Positions 1 through 7,667 of a stretch of 64,000 bases of DNA are shown here, piece by piece. Position numbers and translations under genes: made by a program. The notes beneath the pieces were generated by a model. That model saw only the letters and a program-made list of their open reading frames with translations. It did not search any database and had not been told where the DNA came from. The DNA is taken from contig CAVUID010000012.1 in assembly GCA_963741495.1 (NCBI GenBank), positions 248,001-312,000 on the forward strand, read 5' to 3'. Numbering within the stretch: the stretch's first letter is position 1; the number at the start of each line of letters is the position of its first letter. The DNA comes from Sulfurimicrobium sp963741495. Lineage in GTDB: Bacteria > Pseudomonadota > Gammaproteobacteria > Burkholderiales > Sulfuricellaceae.

Positions 1-1
1 C

Positions 2-250
2 CAAAGCAAGCTTGAAGTGATCCGCATGGACGACATCAACCGGAGTCGTGTTGGCAATATCGCCGCCACTTTGAAGCAGACGGGCCGCGCCCATGCCCTG
101 GTGGTGGATTTTAACGAGAAAGAAAATCGGCAGGTGATACGCGGCATTATCTCCGCATCGCAGATCGCGAGACAGCTGGATATCGACATCCCCACAACCG
201 AAATTGCCCAGACTTTCGCCGAAATCGAGGCACTGCTGGCAAGCGCCTGA
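2..250 (+). CDS. CBS-domain protein, 3' fragment
   Basis: The reading frame is open from the window edge, so the N-terminus is missing. The visible 82 residues look like the end of a CBS (adenosyl-ligand binding) domain: a hydrophobic strand HALVVDF, then VIRGIISASQIARQL, the usual strand-helix ending of a CBS motif. CBS domains normally occur in pairs, so at least one more lies upstream. A rho-independent terminator follows 26 bases after the stop, so this is the end of its transcription unit. The ligand and function cannot be told from the fragment. Confidence 0.6.
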   Translation, partial: QSKLEVIRMDDINRSRVGNIAATLKQTGRAHALVVDFNEKENRQVIRGIISASQIARQLDIDIPTTEIAQTFAEIEALLASA

Positions 251-276
251 CAGGATTTCTTATCATCATATAAAAG

Positions 277-299
277 CGGGGCTTCGGCCCCGTTTTGTC
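277..299 (+). terminator. Rho-independent terminator after CBS gene
   Basis: A six-pair GC stem (CGGGGC, TTCG tetraloop, GCCCCG) is followed directly by TTTTGTCTT. It lies between the CBS fragment and the exporter operon and separates their transcription. Confidence 0.85.
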
Positions 300-334
300 T
301 TGTTATCACCGCGGGCTTGGGGTATTTTTGCATC

Positions 335-1516
335 ATGACACCCCCAATCAAATCCCGCGCATTTCCCTTTCGCCTGGTTCTTCTCCTTGCAACGGTGGCA
401 CTGCTGGCGCTCGCTGTCTGGTACGGGACACGCACAAAACCGGTTGCTGTTCTGGTTTCGCTGGCAGAGCGCGGCACGGTTGAGGCAAACGTGGCCAATA
501 CCCGTGCCGGCACGGTAAAAGCATGCCGCCGCGCCCGCCTGGCACCTGCAGCAGGCGGGCAGATCGTGCGCCTGATGGTGCATGAAGGCGAGCGCGTCAG
601 TGCGGGGCAAGTTCTTCTGGCGCTGTGGAGTGAAGACCTGGTGGCGCAGGAAAAATTGTCTCAGCAGCAGCTCAACACCGCCCAGGCCAGAATTCACGAA
701 GCCTGCACCGTGGCCGCGCAGTTCGAGCGTGAAGCAGCGCGTTCGCGCCAGCTCAAGTCGCGCGGTTTTATCTCCGAGGCGCGACTGGACCAGGTTCAAT
801 CCGAAGCCCGGGCGCGCCAGGCCACTTGCGAGGCAATGCGTGCCGATGCGGGACAGGCGCGAGAACGCATTGCCGTTGCCCAGGCCATGCTGGAGCGAAC
901 CCAGTTGCGCGCGCCCTTTGCCGGCATCGTGGCCGAAGTGACTGGCGAGCTGGGCGAATTCACCACACCTTCGCCGCCCGGCATCCCGACGCCGCCTGCG
1001 ATTGATCTGATCGACGATTCCTGTCTTTACGTCAGCGCCCCGATTGACGAGGTGGACGCACCCCAGGTGCAGGTCGAAATGGAAGGACGCATTACCCTGG
1101 ACGCCATTGCCGGGCGGCATTTTCCCGGCAAGGTGCGGCGCATCGCACCCTATGTGCTGGACCTGGAAAAACAGGCGCGCACGGTGGAAGTGGAAGTGCA
1201 ATTTGACGATCCCGCAGCGGCAAAAGACCTGCTGGTGGGCTACAGTGCCGATGTCGAGATCATTTATACGCGCCGTGCCAACGTGCTCCGCATTCCAACG
1301 GCAGCCCTGCTGGAAGGAAACAAGGTGCTGGTGGCCGGCGCCGGGGAAAGCATCGTGGAAGAACGCCAGATCCAGACTGGCCTTTCCAACTGGGAATATA
1401 CCGAAGTGACTGAGGGTCTGAAGGAAGGCGACCGGATCGTGATCTCCCTGGACCGCCCCGGCGTCAAGGCAGGCGCGCGCGTCGTGGTGGAGCAGGCAAG
1501 CAAAGTCCGGCCATGA
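335..1516 (+). CDS. MacA/HlyD-type periplasmic adaptor
   Basis: Membrane fusion protein of 393 residues that would link an inner-membrane ABC exporter to an outer-membrane channel. The N-terminus has basic residues and one membrane anchor (about residues 8-28). A biotinyl-lipoyl half (GGQIVRLMVHEGERVSAGQVL) is followed by a long helical hairpin rich in Q, A, E and R, the second lipoyl half (LRAPFAGIVAEV) and beta-barrel domains. ATG at 335 is preferred to an upstream TTG at 317; neither has a strong Shine-Dalgarno. The stop overlaps the ATPase start (ATGA), showing translational coupling. No TolC gene lies beside it, so the outer-membrane partner is elsewhere. Substrate unknown. Confidence 0.88.
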   Translation: MTPPIKSRAFPFRLVLLLATVALLALAVWYGTRTKPVAVLVSLAERGTVEANVANTRAGTVKACRRARLAPAAGGQIVRLMVHEGERVSAGQVLLALWSEDLVAQEKLSQQQLNTAQARIHEACTVAAQFEREAARSRQLKSRGFISEARLDQVQSEARARQATCEAMRADAGQARERIAVAQAMLERTQLRAPFAGIVAEVTGELGEFTTPSPPGIPTPPAIDLIDDSCLYVSAPIDEVDAPQVQVEMEGRITLDAIAGRHFPGKVRRIAPYVLDLEKQARTVEVEVQFDDPAAAKDLLVGYSADVEIIYTRRANVLRIPTAALLEGNKVLVAGAGESIVEERQIQTGLSNWEYTEVTEGLKEGDRIVISLDRPGVKAGARVVVEQASKVRP

Positions 1517-2187
1517 TCCGCCTCGAGGGCATTCAGCGCGTTTTCCAGGTAGGCGATCAGGAAGTGCACGCCCTGCGCGATATCGACTTATCCATTGGCG
1601 CGGGCGAATATCTTTCCCTGATGGGGCCGTCCGGCTCCGGAAAATCCACCCTGCTCAACCTGATCGGCCTGCTGGATCGCCCCAGCGCGGGCCTTTACCG
1701 GCTCGACGAACGCGATGTCACCGGGCTTTCCGACGAAGAACAGGCTCAGGTACGGCGCGAGAAAATCGGCTTCGTGTTCCAGTTTTTCCATCTGATCCCA
1801 CGGCTTTCAGCGGCTGCGAATATCGAGCTGCCTCTGCTTCTGGCGGGTGTGCCGGCTGATCAGCGCAAAAGCCGGGTGTCGCGCCTGATCGAGGATTACG
1901 GGCTGTCTGGCCGTGATACCCATCGTCCCGACCAGCTCTCCGGCGGGCAGCGCCAACGCGTTGCGATTGCCCGCGCCACGGTGATGAACCCGGCTGTCAT
2001 TCTGGCGGACGAACCCACCGGCAACCTTGATCGCGCGACTGGCCAGGAAGTGATGAGCATTCTGGAAGGCCTTGCGGCGCAGGGTGTAACCCTGATTCTC
2101 GTCACCCACGATCCGGAAATCGGCAACCGCGCCAAACGAAAATTGCGCATGGTGGATGGCAAGATTGTTTCGGATCAGCGCGCATGA
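1513..2187 (+). CDS. ABC exporter ATPase, MacB/LolD type
   Basis: A 224-residue nucleotide-binding subunit. Walker A is GPSGSGKST (residues 38-46), the signature is LSGGQRQRV, Walker B with catalytic glutamate is VILADEPTGNLD, and the switch histidine is in VTHD. The NLD after Walker B and the short length are typical of the LolD/MacB/FtsE class. It overlaps the adaptor gene upstream and the permease gene downstream by 4 bases each. It should power the two MacB-like permeases that follow. In canonical MacB the ATPase is fused to the permease; here they are separate polypeptides. Confidence 0.92.
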   Translation: MIRLEGIQRVFQVGDQEVHALRDIDLSIGAGEYLSLMGPSGSGKSTLLNLIGLLDRPSAGLYRLDERDVTGLSDEEQAQVRREKIGFVFQFFHLIPRLSAAANIELPLLLAGVPADQRKSRVSRLIEDYGLSGRDTHRPDQLSGGQRQRVAIARATVMNPAVILADEPTGNLDRATGQEVMSILEGLAAQGVTLILVTHDPEIGNRAKRKLRMVDGKIVSDQRA

Positions 2188-3389
2188 ACACCTTCGATGT
2201 GCTGCGCTTTTCCTTTGCCAGCCTGGTTGGCGCCCGTACCCGCACCCTGCTGATGGTGCTGGCCATGTCCATCGGCGTGGCAGCGGTCGTGGTCTTGACC
2301 TCGCTGGGAGAGGGCGCGCGGGGCTATGTCGTTGGCCAGTTTTCCTCTCTCGGCACCAATCTGGTGATCGTGTTTCCCGGGCGTTCCGAGACCACTGGCA
2401 ATCCTGGCATGCTGCTGGGAGAAACTCCGCGCGACCTCACGCTTGATGACGCGCTAACGCTGACCCGCAGCCGCGCCATCCGCCGGATTGCCCCGCTTAC
2501 CGTAGGCTCGGCGCTGGTAACGACACATCGCCGCAACCGGGAAACCCCGATACTGGGATCTACCGCAGAAATGCTGGAAATCCGCCACATGCGTATCGGC
2601 CAGGGCCGCTTTCTGCCCGGCGGCGATCCGCGCCAGGCCGCGCCGGTATGCGTGCTGGGCGCCAAGGTCAAGACGGAGCTGTTCGGCACCCGGCAGGCAG
2701 TGGGCGAGTGGCTACGCATCGGCGACCGGCGCTTCCGCGTGATTGGTGTACTGGCATCGCAAGGGCAATCCATGGGCTTCGATACCGATGAACTGGTGAT
2801 CATTCCCGTTGCCTCGGCTCAGATGCTGTTCAACACTTCGTCCCTGTTTCGTATTCTGGTCGAAGCCAGGAGCAGGGAAGATATTGCCCGCGCCAGGAGC
2901 GATACCGAGGAAATCCTGGCAAAACGCCATGATGGCGAGCGCGACGTGACCGTCATTACCCAGGATGCGGTTCTCGCCACCTTCGACCGGATTCTGCGTG
3001 CACTGACCCTGGCCGTTGCGGGGATCGCGGCCATCAGCCTGGCAGTAGCCGGCATCCTGATCATGAATGTGATGCTGATCGCGGTGTCGCAGCGCAGGCA
3101 GGAAATCGGCCTGCTCAAGGCGATCGGAGCGGCCCCGGCACAGATTCGCGCACTGTTCTTTGCCGAAGCGGCGGTGCTCTCCAGTGCCGGGGCGATAGCC
3201 GGGCTGGTGCTCGGCATGGCTGGCAGCTATGTCGTGGGCCGGATTTACCCGGTGCTGCCGCTCATGCCGCCATGGTGGGCGGTGGTGGCTGCATTTGGCA
3301 CCGCCCTGGCCACAGGCATTCTGTTCAGCGTGGCCCCGGCACGCCGGGCTTCCCGGCTGGACCCGGTCGAATCGCTGGCACGGCACTAG
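2184..3389 (+). CDS. MacB/FtsX-like ABC permease (first copy)
   Basis: A 401-residue permease with one N-terminal transmembrane helix (about 17-40), a large periplasmic MacB_PCD-type domain, and three C-terminal helices forming an FtsX domain (about 270-390), including the conserved GLLKAIGA and PARRASRLDPVESL motifs. The start overlaps the ATPase stop (ATGA). The stop codon TAG (3387-3389) lies inside the left terminal repeat of a palindromic element, so the element may have replaced the original C-terminus, although the end SLARH is normal for the family. It is a paralogue of the permease at 3565; together they could form a heterodimer. Confidence 0.9.
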   Translation: MNTFDVLRFSFASLVGARTRTLLMVLAMSIGVAAVVVLTSLGEGARGYVVGQFSSLGTNLVIVFPGRSETTGNPGMLLGETPRDLTLDDALTLTRSRAIRRIAPLTVGSALVTTHRRNRETPILGSTAEMLEIRHMRIGQGRFLPGGDPRQAAPVCVLGAKVKTELFGTRQAVGEWLRIGDRRFRVIGVLASQGQSMGFDTDELVIIPVASAQMLFNTSSLFRILVEARSREDIARARSDTEEILAKRHDGERDVTVITQDAVLATFDRILRALTLAVAGIAAISLAVAGILIMNVMLIAVSQRRQEIGLLKAIGAAPAQIRALFFAEAAVLSSAGAIAGLVLGMAGSYVVGRIYPVLPLMPPWWAVVAAFGTALATGILFSVAPARRASRLDPVESLARH

Positions 3390-3552
3390 TGGTCTGCTTC
3401 CGAAATAGAGGGACAAAATGAAACGGATGGATTTTGTCGCGTGGCAAGGCGCGAGGAGGCGACATAGCAAGCTCTATGGCAACGACGAGCAACGCCGCCA
3501 CGTGGCAAAAGACGCCGTTTCATGTCTCGATATTTCGGAAGCAGACCACTAG
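3386..3552. repeat. MITE-like palindromic element, 22-bp terminal repeats
   Basis: The ends, 3386-3407 and 3531-3552, are perfect 22-bp inverted repeats beginning CTAGTGGTCTGCTTCCGAAA. The interior also folds back on itself imperfectly (GAAACGGATGGATTTTG against a partner ending in GCCGTTTC, with CATAGCAAGCTCTATG at the tip), so the whole 167 bp can form one long hairpin. There is no coding capacity. It sits between two permease genes of one operon and contributes the upstream gene's TAG stop. It resembles non-autonomous interspersed repeats known in beta- and gammaproteobacteria; the family name cannot be given from sequence alone. Confidence 0.85.
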
Positions 3553-3564
3553 CGGACACCCGGC

Positions 3565-4767
3565 ATGCTGATCCAGGATTTTTTGCCCTTCTCCGCGAGT
3601 TCCATCATCGCGCACCGCATGCGCAGTTTTCTCACCGCACTGGGGATCGCCGTCGGCATCGCGGCCGTCATTCTGCTGACCTCTATCGGCGAAGGGATAC
3701 ACCGCTTCGTGCTTGCCGAATTTACCCAGTTCGGTACCAATCTCATCAGTATTGCGCCGGGCAAGTCATCCACGCGCGGTGGGCCTTCTGCGGGCATCAT
3801 CAGCTCGGTACGCCCGCTCAGTATCGAGGATGCCGAAGCGCTGCGGCGCGTGCCCCACGTCGAGCATGTGGACCCCAGCGCCCAGGGCAATGCCGACGTG
3901 GAAGCCGGAGGTAAATCACGGCGCGTGACGGTATACGGCGTTGGCCACGAAATGGCGGAAACCTTTCGCATGAAGGTGCAATCCGGCAAGTTTCTGCCAC
4001 CTGACGACCCGCGCGCGGCACGCGCCTTCGTGGTACTGGGCGCGAAAGTCAAGGAGGAGTTGTTCGGCACGACGAACCCCCTCGGCAGCCGCATTCGCAT
4101 CGGCAGCGAACGCTATCGCGTGATCGGCGTGATGGAAGCCAAGGGACAAGTGCTGGGCTTCGATCTGGACGATACGGTATATATTCCCGTTTCCCGGGCG
4201 CTGGAGCTGTTCAATCGTGCCGGCCTGATGGAAATCCACGTCACTTATCACAGCAATGCACCGCTGGATGCCGTGGTGGAGGGGATTAACAAAGTACTGC
4301 TGGCGCGCCACGGGCGCGAGGACTTCACCGTTACGCCGCAGCAGCAGATGCTCGAAGTCATGGGCTCGGTGCTGGATGTGCTGACCTTCGCAGTGGGGGC
4401 GCTGGGCGGGATTTCCCTGCTGGTGGGCGGCGTCGGCATTCTGACCATCATGACCATGGCCGTAACCGAGCGCACCAGCGAAATCGGCCTGCTGCGCTCT
4501 CTGGGCGCCAGGCGCAGCCAGATTCTCGCGCTTTTTCTCGGCGAGGCTGCCCTGCTGGCCGCTATCGGAGGCGCCGCCGGTCTGCTGCTAGGCGTTGGCC
4601 TGGCGCAATTGCTGCATTTGACATTTTCCGCCCTGCCCGTGCATACGCCCTGGTCCTACGTCCTGCTGGCCGAAGCTGTAGCAGTGGCCATCGGCCTGCT
4701 GGCCGGGGTGATACCGGCGCGCCGCGCCGCCATGCTGGACCCGGTGGAAGCGCTGCGATCAGAGTGA
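3565..4767 (+). CDS. MacB/FtsX-like ABC permease (second copy)
   Basis: A 400-residue permease with the same plan as the upstream one: N-terminal helix, periplasmic domain with the shared motif VLGAKVKEELFGT, three C-terminal helices, and the FtsX motif GLLRSLGARRSQI plus PARRAAMLDPVEAL at the end. The two permeases are clear paralogues, probably from tandem duplication. The 175-base gap between them is almost wholly the palindromic element. It shares the single ATPase at 1513. Last gene of the exporter operon; no convincing terminator was seen after it. Confidence 0.9.
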   Translation: MLIQDFLPFSASSIIAHRMRSFLTALGIAVGIAAVILLTSIGEGIHRFVLAEFTQFGTNLISIAPGKSSTRGGPSAGIISSVRPLSIEDAEALRRVPHVEHVDPSAQGNADVEAGGKSRRVTVYGVGHEMAETFRMKVQSGKFLPPDDPRAARAFVVLGAKVKEELFGTTNPLGSRIRIGSERYRVIGVMEAKGQVLGFDLDDTVYIPVSRALELFNRAGLMEIHVTYHSNAPLDAVVEGINKVLLARHGREDFTVTPQQQMLEVMGSVLDVLTFAVGALGGISLLVGGVGILTIMTMAVTERTSEIGLLRSLGARRSQILALFLGEAALLAAIGGAAGLLLGVGLAQLLHLTFSALPVHTPWSYVLLAEAVAVAIGLLAGVIPARRAAMLDPVEALRSE

Positions 4768-4826
4768 GTGATTGCACCACCCTAATCATGCCACCCGTTC
4801 CAAGGTTGGTTCGTATTTCCCGGAAA

Positions 4827-5156
4827 TCAACCCGTGCTCCATCCGCGAGGCCGTTTCATACCTGCGATTTTGCAGGTTTGTTGTACATACCCGTAAGGAA
4901 ATAACTCAAAAAGGCGATTTCTTGCCTGTTTCCCAAGTCGATCTGTCAGGTGTTTAATAACATAGCGAGCATCAGGTGCGATTTGGTGTTCTTCGTAATA
5001 TGCACGCATGAAAAGTAGAACATCCCAGTGATCCTCCGTTAACTGGATGTTTTCACCACGGGCGAATTCCTCGGCTATTTCCTTGCTCCAGTCTTGCGGA
5101 TCTATCAAATATCCTTCGCCATCTATTGTTGGCAACAGCGTTGTTGAGGTCATCAT
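4827..5156 (-). CDS. DsrC/TusE-family sulfur-relay-like protein
   Basis: A 109-residue protein of the DsrC/TusE/DsvC fold: EGYLIDPQDWSKEIAEEFA near the N-terminus, LTEDHWDVLLFMRAYY, and the C-terminal arm LFPYGYVQQTCKIAGMKRP. Canonical DsrC ends in a penultimate cysteine (CysA) that carries persulfide, with CysB about 11 residues before. Here the CysB-position cysteine (QTCK) is kept, but the CysA region reads RPRGWSTG with no cysteine. Ordinary sulfur relay or DsrC trisulfide chemistry is therefore doubtful; a regulatory or altered role is possible. Divergent from the MarR gene, with a shared palindrome between them. Start chosen at the first ATG of ATGATG behind GGAG. Confidence 0.85.
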   Translation of the reverse strand: MMTSTTLLPTIDGEGYLIDPQDWSKEIAEEFARGENIQLTEDHWDVLLFMRAYYEEHQIAPDARYVIKHLTDRLGKQARNRLFELFPYGYVQQTCKIAGMKRPRGWSTG

Positions 5157-5197
5157 TCATCTCCACGTTAATAGTTGATTAAACTACTACGTTAATA

Positions 5198-5220
5198 ATA
5201 TATCACAGCATGATACATAT
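5198..5220. promoter_or_regulatory. Candidate MarR operator (autoregulatory site)
   Basis: ATATATCAC-AGC-ATGATACATAT is an imperfect palindrome in the divergent region between the DsrC-like gene and the MarR gene. It matches the much stronger palindrome at 6372-6404 (same ATATATCAC half-site, 3-base centre). A MarR dimer binding here could control both its own gene and the DsrC-like gene. Inference from the repeated motif only. Confidence 0.55.
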
Positions 5221-5254
5221 GTTGTGAACATTTTTTAGCGATTGTTAAACAGGT

Positions 5255-5944
5255 ATGATGACAAACATGGCCAAAGGAAACCTTAGTAAAAAAGAATTTG
5301 AAACCCTTTCATATTTTCGCTACCAGCTTCGCTGCTTCTTGCGATTTAGCGAGGAGGTGTCAAGCAAACATGGCATTACGCACCTGCAATATCTTTTGCT
5401 TCTTCACATCAGGGGCTTTAAAGACAGGGAATGGGCGACAGTCGGGGAACTCGCCGAACGATTGCAGGCACATCATCATGGTGTGGTTTCTCTGGTCTCG
5501 CGTTGCGAGAAATCGGGTCTTGTCTACCGTGAACGCGGGAAAACAGACAGGCGCGAGGTTGAAGTCCACCTTACCCCCAAGGGTGAAGAGATGGTGGAAA
5601 GCCTGGCGCACCTGCACCATGATGAGTTACTTGAAATTACAGGGAATTTTTCAGGTCCCAGGAATTCAGGATCTGGTATTGGAAGATGGCGGGGCAAAAA
5701 GCTGAAGTTGCTGTCGGACCTCTCGGACATAGAGGCGGATATCCGGGGTGACTTCAATATTTGCAGTCACCCCCGCTTTTCATCATATCGCCAGAATCAG
5801 CATCAAGAGAATTGCCCAGGATGCGAGGCCGGCCCCAATGACAGCCTGAGTAATGCTTGCAGCAGTGACTTCCTCGTGCATATGGCAAAGGGCATAAATG
5901 CCGTGGTAAACAAGTGCGCAGGAAGCGGCGAGGGCCGAAACTGA
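5255..5944 (+). CDS. MarR-family transcriptional regulator, 3' end probably frameshifted
   Basis: Winged-helix regulator. Residues about 10-130 fit MarR: FRYQLRCFLRFSEE helix, TVGELAERLQAHHHGVVSLV recognition region, and a DRREVEVHLTPKGEE wing. As read, the frame runs on to 229 residues and overlaps the opposite-strand Yip1-like gene by 162 bases; the extra tail has no MarR character. Removing one T from the run at 5647-5651 gives GNFQVPGIQDLVLEDGGAKS then stop at 5705, a normal length of about 150 residues with no overlap. I therefore think the true gene is 5255-5705 with an indel in the T-run. Likely controls neighbours through the two ATATATCAC palindromes. The ligand is unknown. Confidence 0.8.
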   Translation: MMTNMAKGNLSKKEFETLSYFRYQLRCFLRFSEEVSSKHGITHLQYLLLLHIRGFKDREWATVGELAERLQAHHHGVVSLVSRCEKSGLVYRERGKTDRREVEVHLTPKGEEMVESLAHLHHDELLEITGNFSGPRNSGSGIGRWRGKKLKLLSDLSDIEADIRGDFNICSHPRFSSYRQNQHQENCPGCEAGPNDSLSNACSSDFLVHMAKGINAVVNKCAGSGEGRN

Positions 5945-6343
5945 AAGAACCGCATTGAATGCGAGGCTGGGAACCAGCAAGCCCAGCGAAGAAAGCCACA
6001 GCGGAATGGGGGTGATGGCAGCCAGTAAATATGCGTCATGGTAGTCGACGTCTACGCGCTGATCCTCCGCGATTTGCTTGATAAACCACCCCATTGTCGC
6101 AAAGGAGGCCATTTCGCCAATAAAGAACAAGGGGGAGATGAGTCCCCATGGTTTGCTTCCATATCCTGCGACAATTGAGTCGCCATAATAAATGCCGGAA
6201 AGGTAAAGCATCACAGGCGGAAGCAGCGAAAAAGGCAGAACAAGGAAAAAGAAAACCTTAATTATCGCTGGATGGATTTTGGCTACCTCTGGCCAACCCT
6301 CCGAAGAAGAAACGACCATTTTTGGGAAAGACAGAATATTCAT
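5783..6343 (-). CDS. Yip1-family integral membrane protein
   Basis: A 186-residue membrane protein with about five transmembrane helices (KVFFFLVLPFSLLPPVMLYL, LISPLFFIGEMASFATMGWF, AYLLAAITPIPLWLSSLGLL, AVLSVSALAASCALVYHGIY and a C-terminal helix). The layout, with the helix-breaking PIPLW and soluble HEEVTAASI loop, fits the bacterial Yip1/DUF1282 family. Start ATG 6343 is preferred to 6367 because GGAGG lies 7 bases upstream. The family has no firm bacterial function. It is divergent from the alcohol dehydrogenase gene, and the 33-bp palindrome in the shared promoter suggests common MarR control. Confidence 0.75.
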   Translation of the reverse strand: MNILSFPKMVVSSSEGWPEVAKIHPAIIKVFFFLVLPFSLLPPVMLYLSGIYYGDSIVAGYGSKPWGLISPLFFIGEMASFATMGWFIKQIAEDQRVDVDYHDAYLLAAITPIPLWLSSLGLLVPSLAFNAVLSVSALAASCALVYHGIYALCHMHEEVTAASITQAVIGAGLASWAILLMLILAI

Positions 6344-6371
6344 GATACACCTCCGTTTCTGGTGCAATTTA

Positions 6372-6404
6372 GGAAATATATATCACGATGTGATATATAT
6401 TTCC
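6372..6404. promoter_or_regulatory. 33-bp perfect palindrome, candidate MarR operator
   Basis: GGAAATATATATCAC (6372-6386), GAT, GTGATATATATTTCC (6390-6404): 15-bp arms with no mismatch. It lies between the divergent Yip1-like and alcohol dehydrogenase genes, about 45 bp from the dehydrogenase start. The half-site recurs at 5198-5220 in front of the MarR gene, which makes MarR the natural binder. AT-rich palindromes of this size are typical MarR operators. Confidence 0.75.
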
Positions 6405-6448
6405 TATTTACACGATAGTCGTATATTTGTCAACTACTGGGGGTGGTG

Positions 6449-7636
6449 ATGGCCGGCCTGTTTTCTATTGCTCGTTTACCTCGCATCGAGTTTGGTGCTG
6501 GCAGCATTAAAAAGTTGCCCGGAATTCTTGCCTGTTATGGCAAGCACCTGCTGGTGGTTAGTGGCGCGCATTCCTTTCATGAAAGCGTCCATTGGACAGC
6601 ATTGTCTGGGGTATTACGCGATCAAGATTTTGTCTGGGAGACTTTCAGGGTCACCGGGGAGCCTTCGCCCCAGTTGATTGATGATGCGGTTGCTGCCCTG
6701 CGAGATAGCCGAATTGACGTGGTGCTGGGGATCGGCGGCGGCAGCGTGCTGGATGCGGCCAAGGCCATCGCCGGTCTGCTCGGGCCGGGCAATTCGGTGA
6801 TGGATCACCTCGAAGGCGTGGGCCCGGAACTTCCCTATCACGGCCCATCCACACCCTTTATCGCAGTGCCCACCACCGCCGGCACCGGCTCCGAGGCCAC
6901 CAGGAATGCGGTGCTTTCCACCCATGGCCCCGACGGCTTCAAGAAATCTTTCCGTGACGAACAACTGGTGCCGGCGTATGCCGTCGTCGACCCCGACCTG
7001 CTCGCATCCTGCCCGCCGCACCTGATCGCGGCCAATGGCATGGACGCCTTCACCCAGTTGCTGGAATCCTGGGTTTCCAGCAAGGCCAATCCGTTGACCG
7101 ATGCGCTGGCATGGTCAGGCATGGAAGCAGCTCGGGATGGGCTGCTGGCATGGTACGAGGGCGGCCAGGGCGCTGCGGCAGGACGCGAAAAAATGGCTTA
7201 TGCCGCGCTGCTTTCCGGCATCACCCTGGCCCAGGTCGGACTGGGCTCGGTGCACGGACTGGCCGCCCCGCTGGGCGCTTTTTTTCCCATTCCCCATGGG
7301 GTGGCCTGCGGCACCCTGCTGGAAGCAGCAACGCGCATGAATATCGAAGCCATGGAGGCGCGCGAACCCGCTAACCCGGCACTGGCAAAATACGCCCGAG
7401 TCGGGCGCCTGCTGCGCAACATGACTCATATGGAAGATACCGTGGCACGCGGATTTCTGCTGCAAGTGCTAGGCGAGTGGGCCAGGCGCATGCAATTGCC
7501 GCGCCTGGGTGAATTTGGCGTGACCGAGGCTGATGTGGCACACATTGTTGCCAACAGCCGGGGCAGCAGCATGAAGACCAATCCCGTTGTCCTATCTGAC
7601 CCGGAAGTGGCCAACATCCTGCTGGCGCGCCTATAA
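6449..7636 (+). CDS. Iron-type (group III) alcohol dehydrogenase family
   Basis: A 395-residue NAD(P)-dependent dehydrogenase of the iron-containing ADH family. The nucleotide-binding GIGGGSVLDAAKAIA motif lies near residue 97, followed by VPTTAGTGSEAT. Of the four metal ligands, Asp (NGMDAFTQ) and two His (SVHGLAAPLGAFFPIPHG) are present, but the His expected four residues after the Asp is Gln. Activity may need another metal or geometry, although some unnamed relatives appear to share this change. ATG 6449 is chosen (GGGGG 5 bases upstream) over GTG 6443. Likely regulated through the palindrome at 6372. The substrate cannot be inferred. Confidence 0.85.
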   Translation: MAGLFSIARLPRIEFGAGSIKKLPGILACYGKHLLVVSGAHSFHESVHWTALSGVLRDQDFVWETFRVTGEPSPQLIDDAVAALRDSRIDVVLGIGGGSVLDAAKAIAGLLGPGNSVMDHLEGVGPELPYHGPSTPFIAVPTTAGTGSEATRNAVLSTHGPDGFKKSFRDEQLVPAYAVVDPDLLASCPPHLIAANGMDAFTQLLESWVSSKANPLTDALAWSGMEAARDGLLAWYEGGQGAAAGREKMAYAALLSGITLAQVGLGSVHGLAAPLGAFFPIPHGVACGTLLEAATRMNIEAMEAREPANPALAKYARVGRLLRNMTHMEDTVARGFLLQVLGEWARRMQLPRLGEFGVTEADVAHIVANSRGSSMKTNPVVLSDPEVANILLARL

Positions 7637-7667
7637 TCAGGGTCTACTTGCCGAAGAAAATCCCTCC

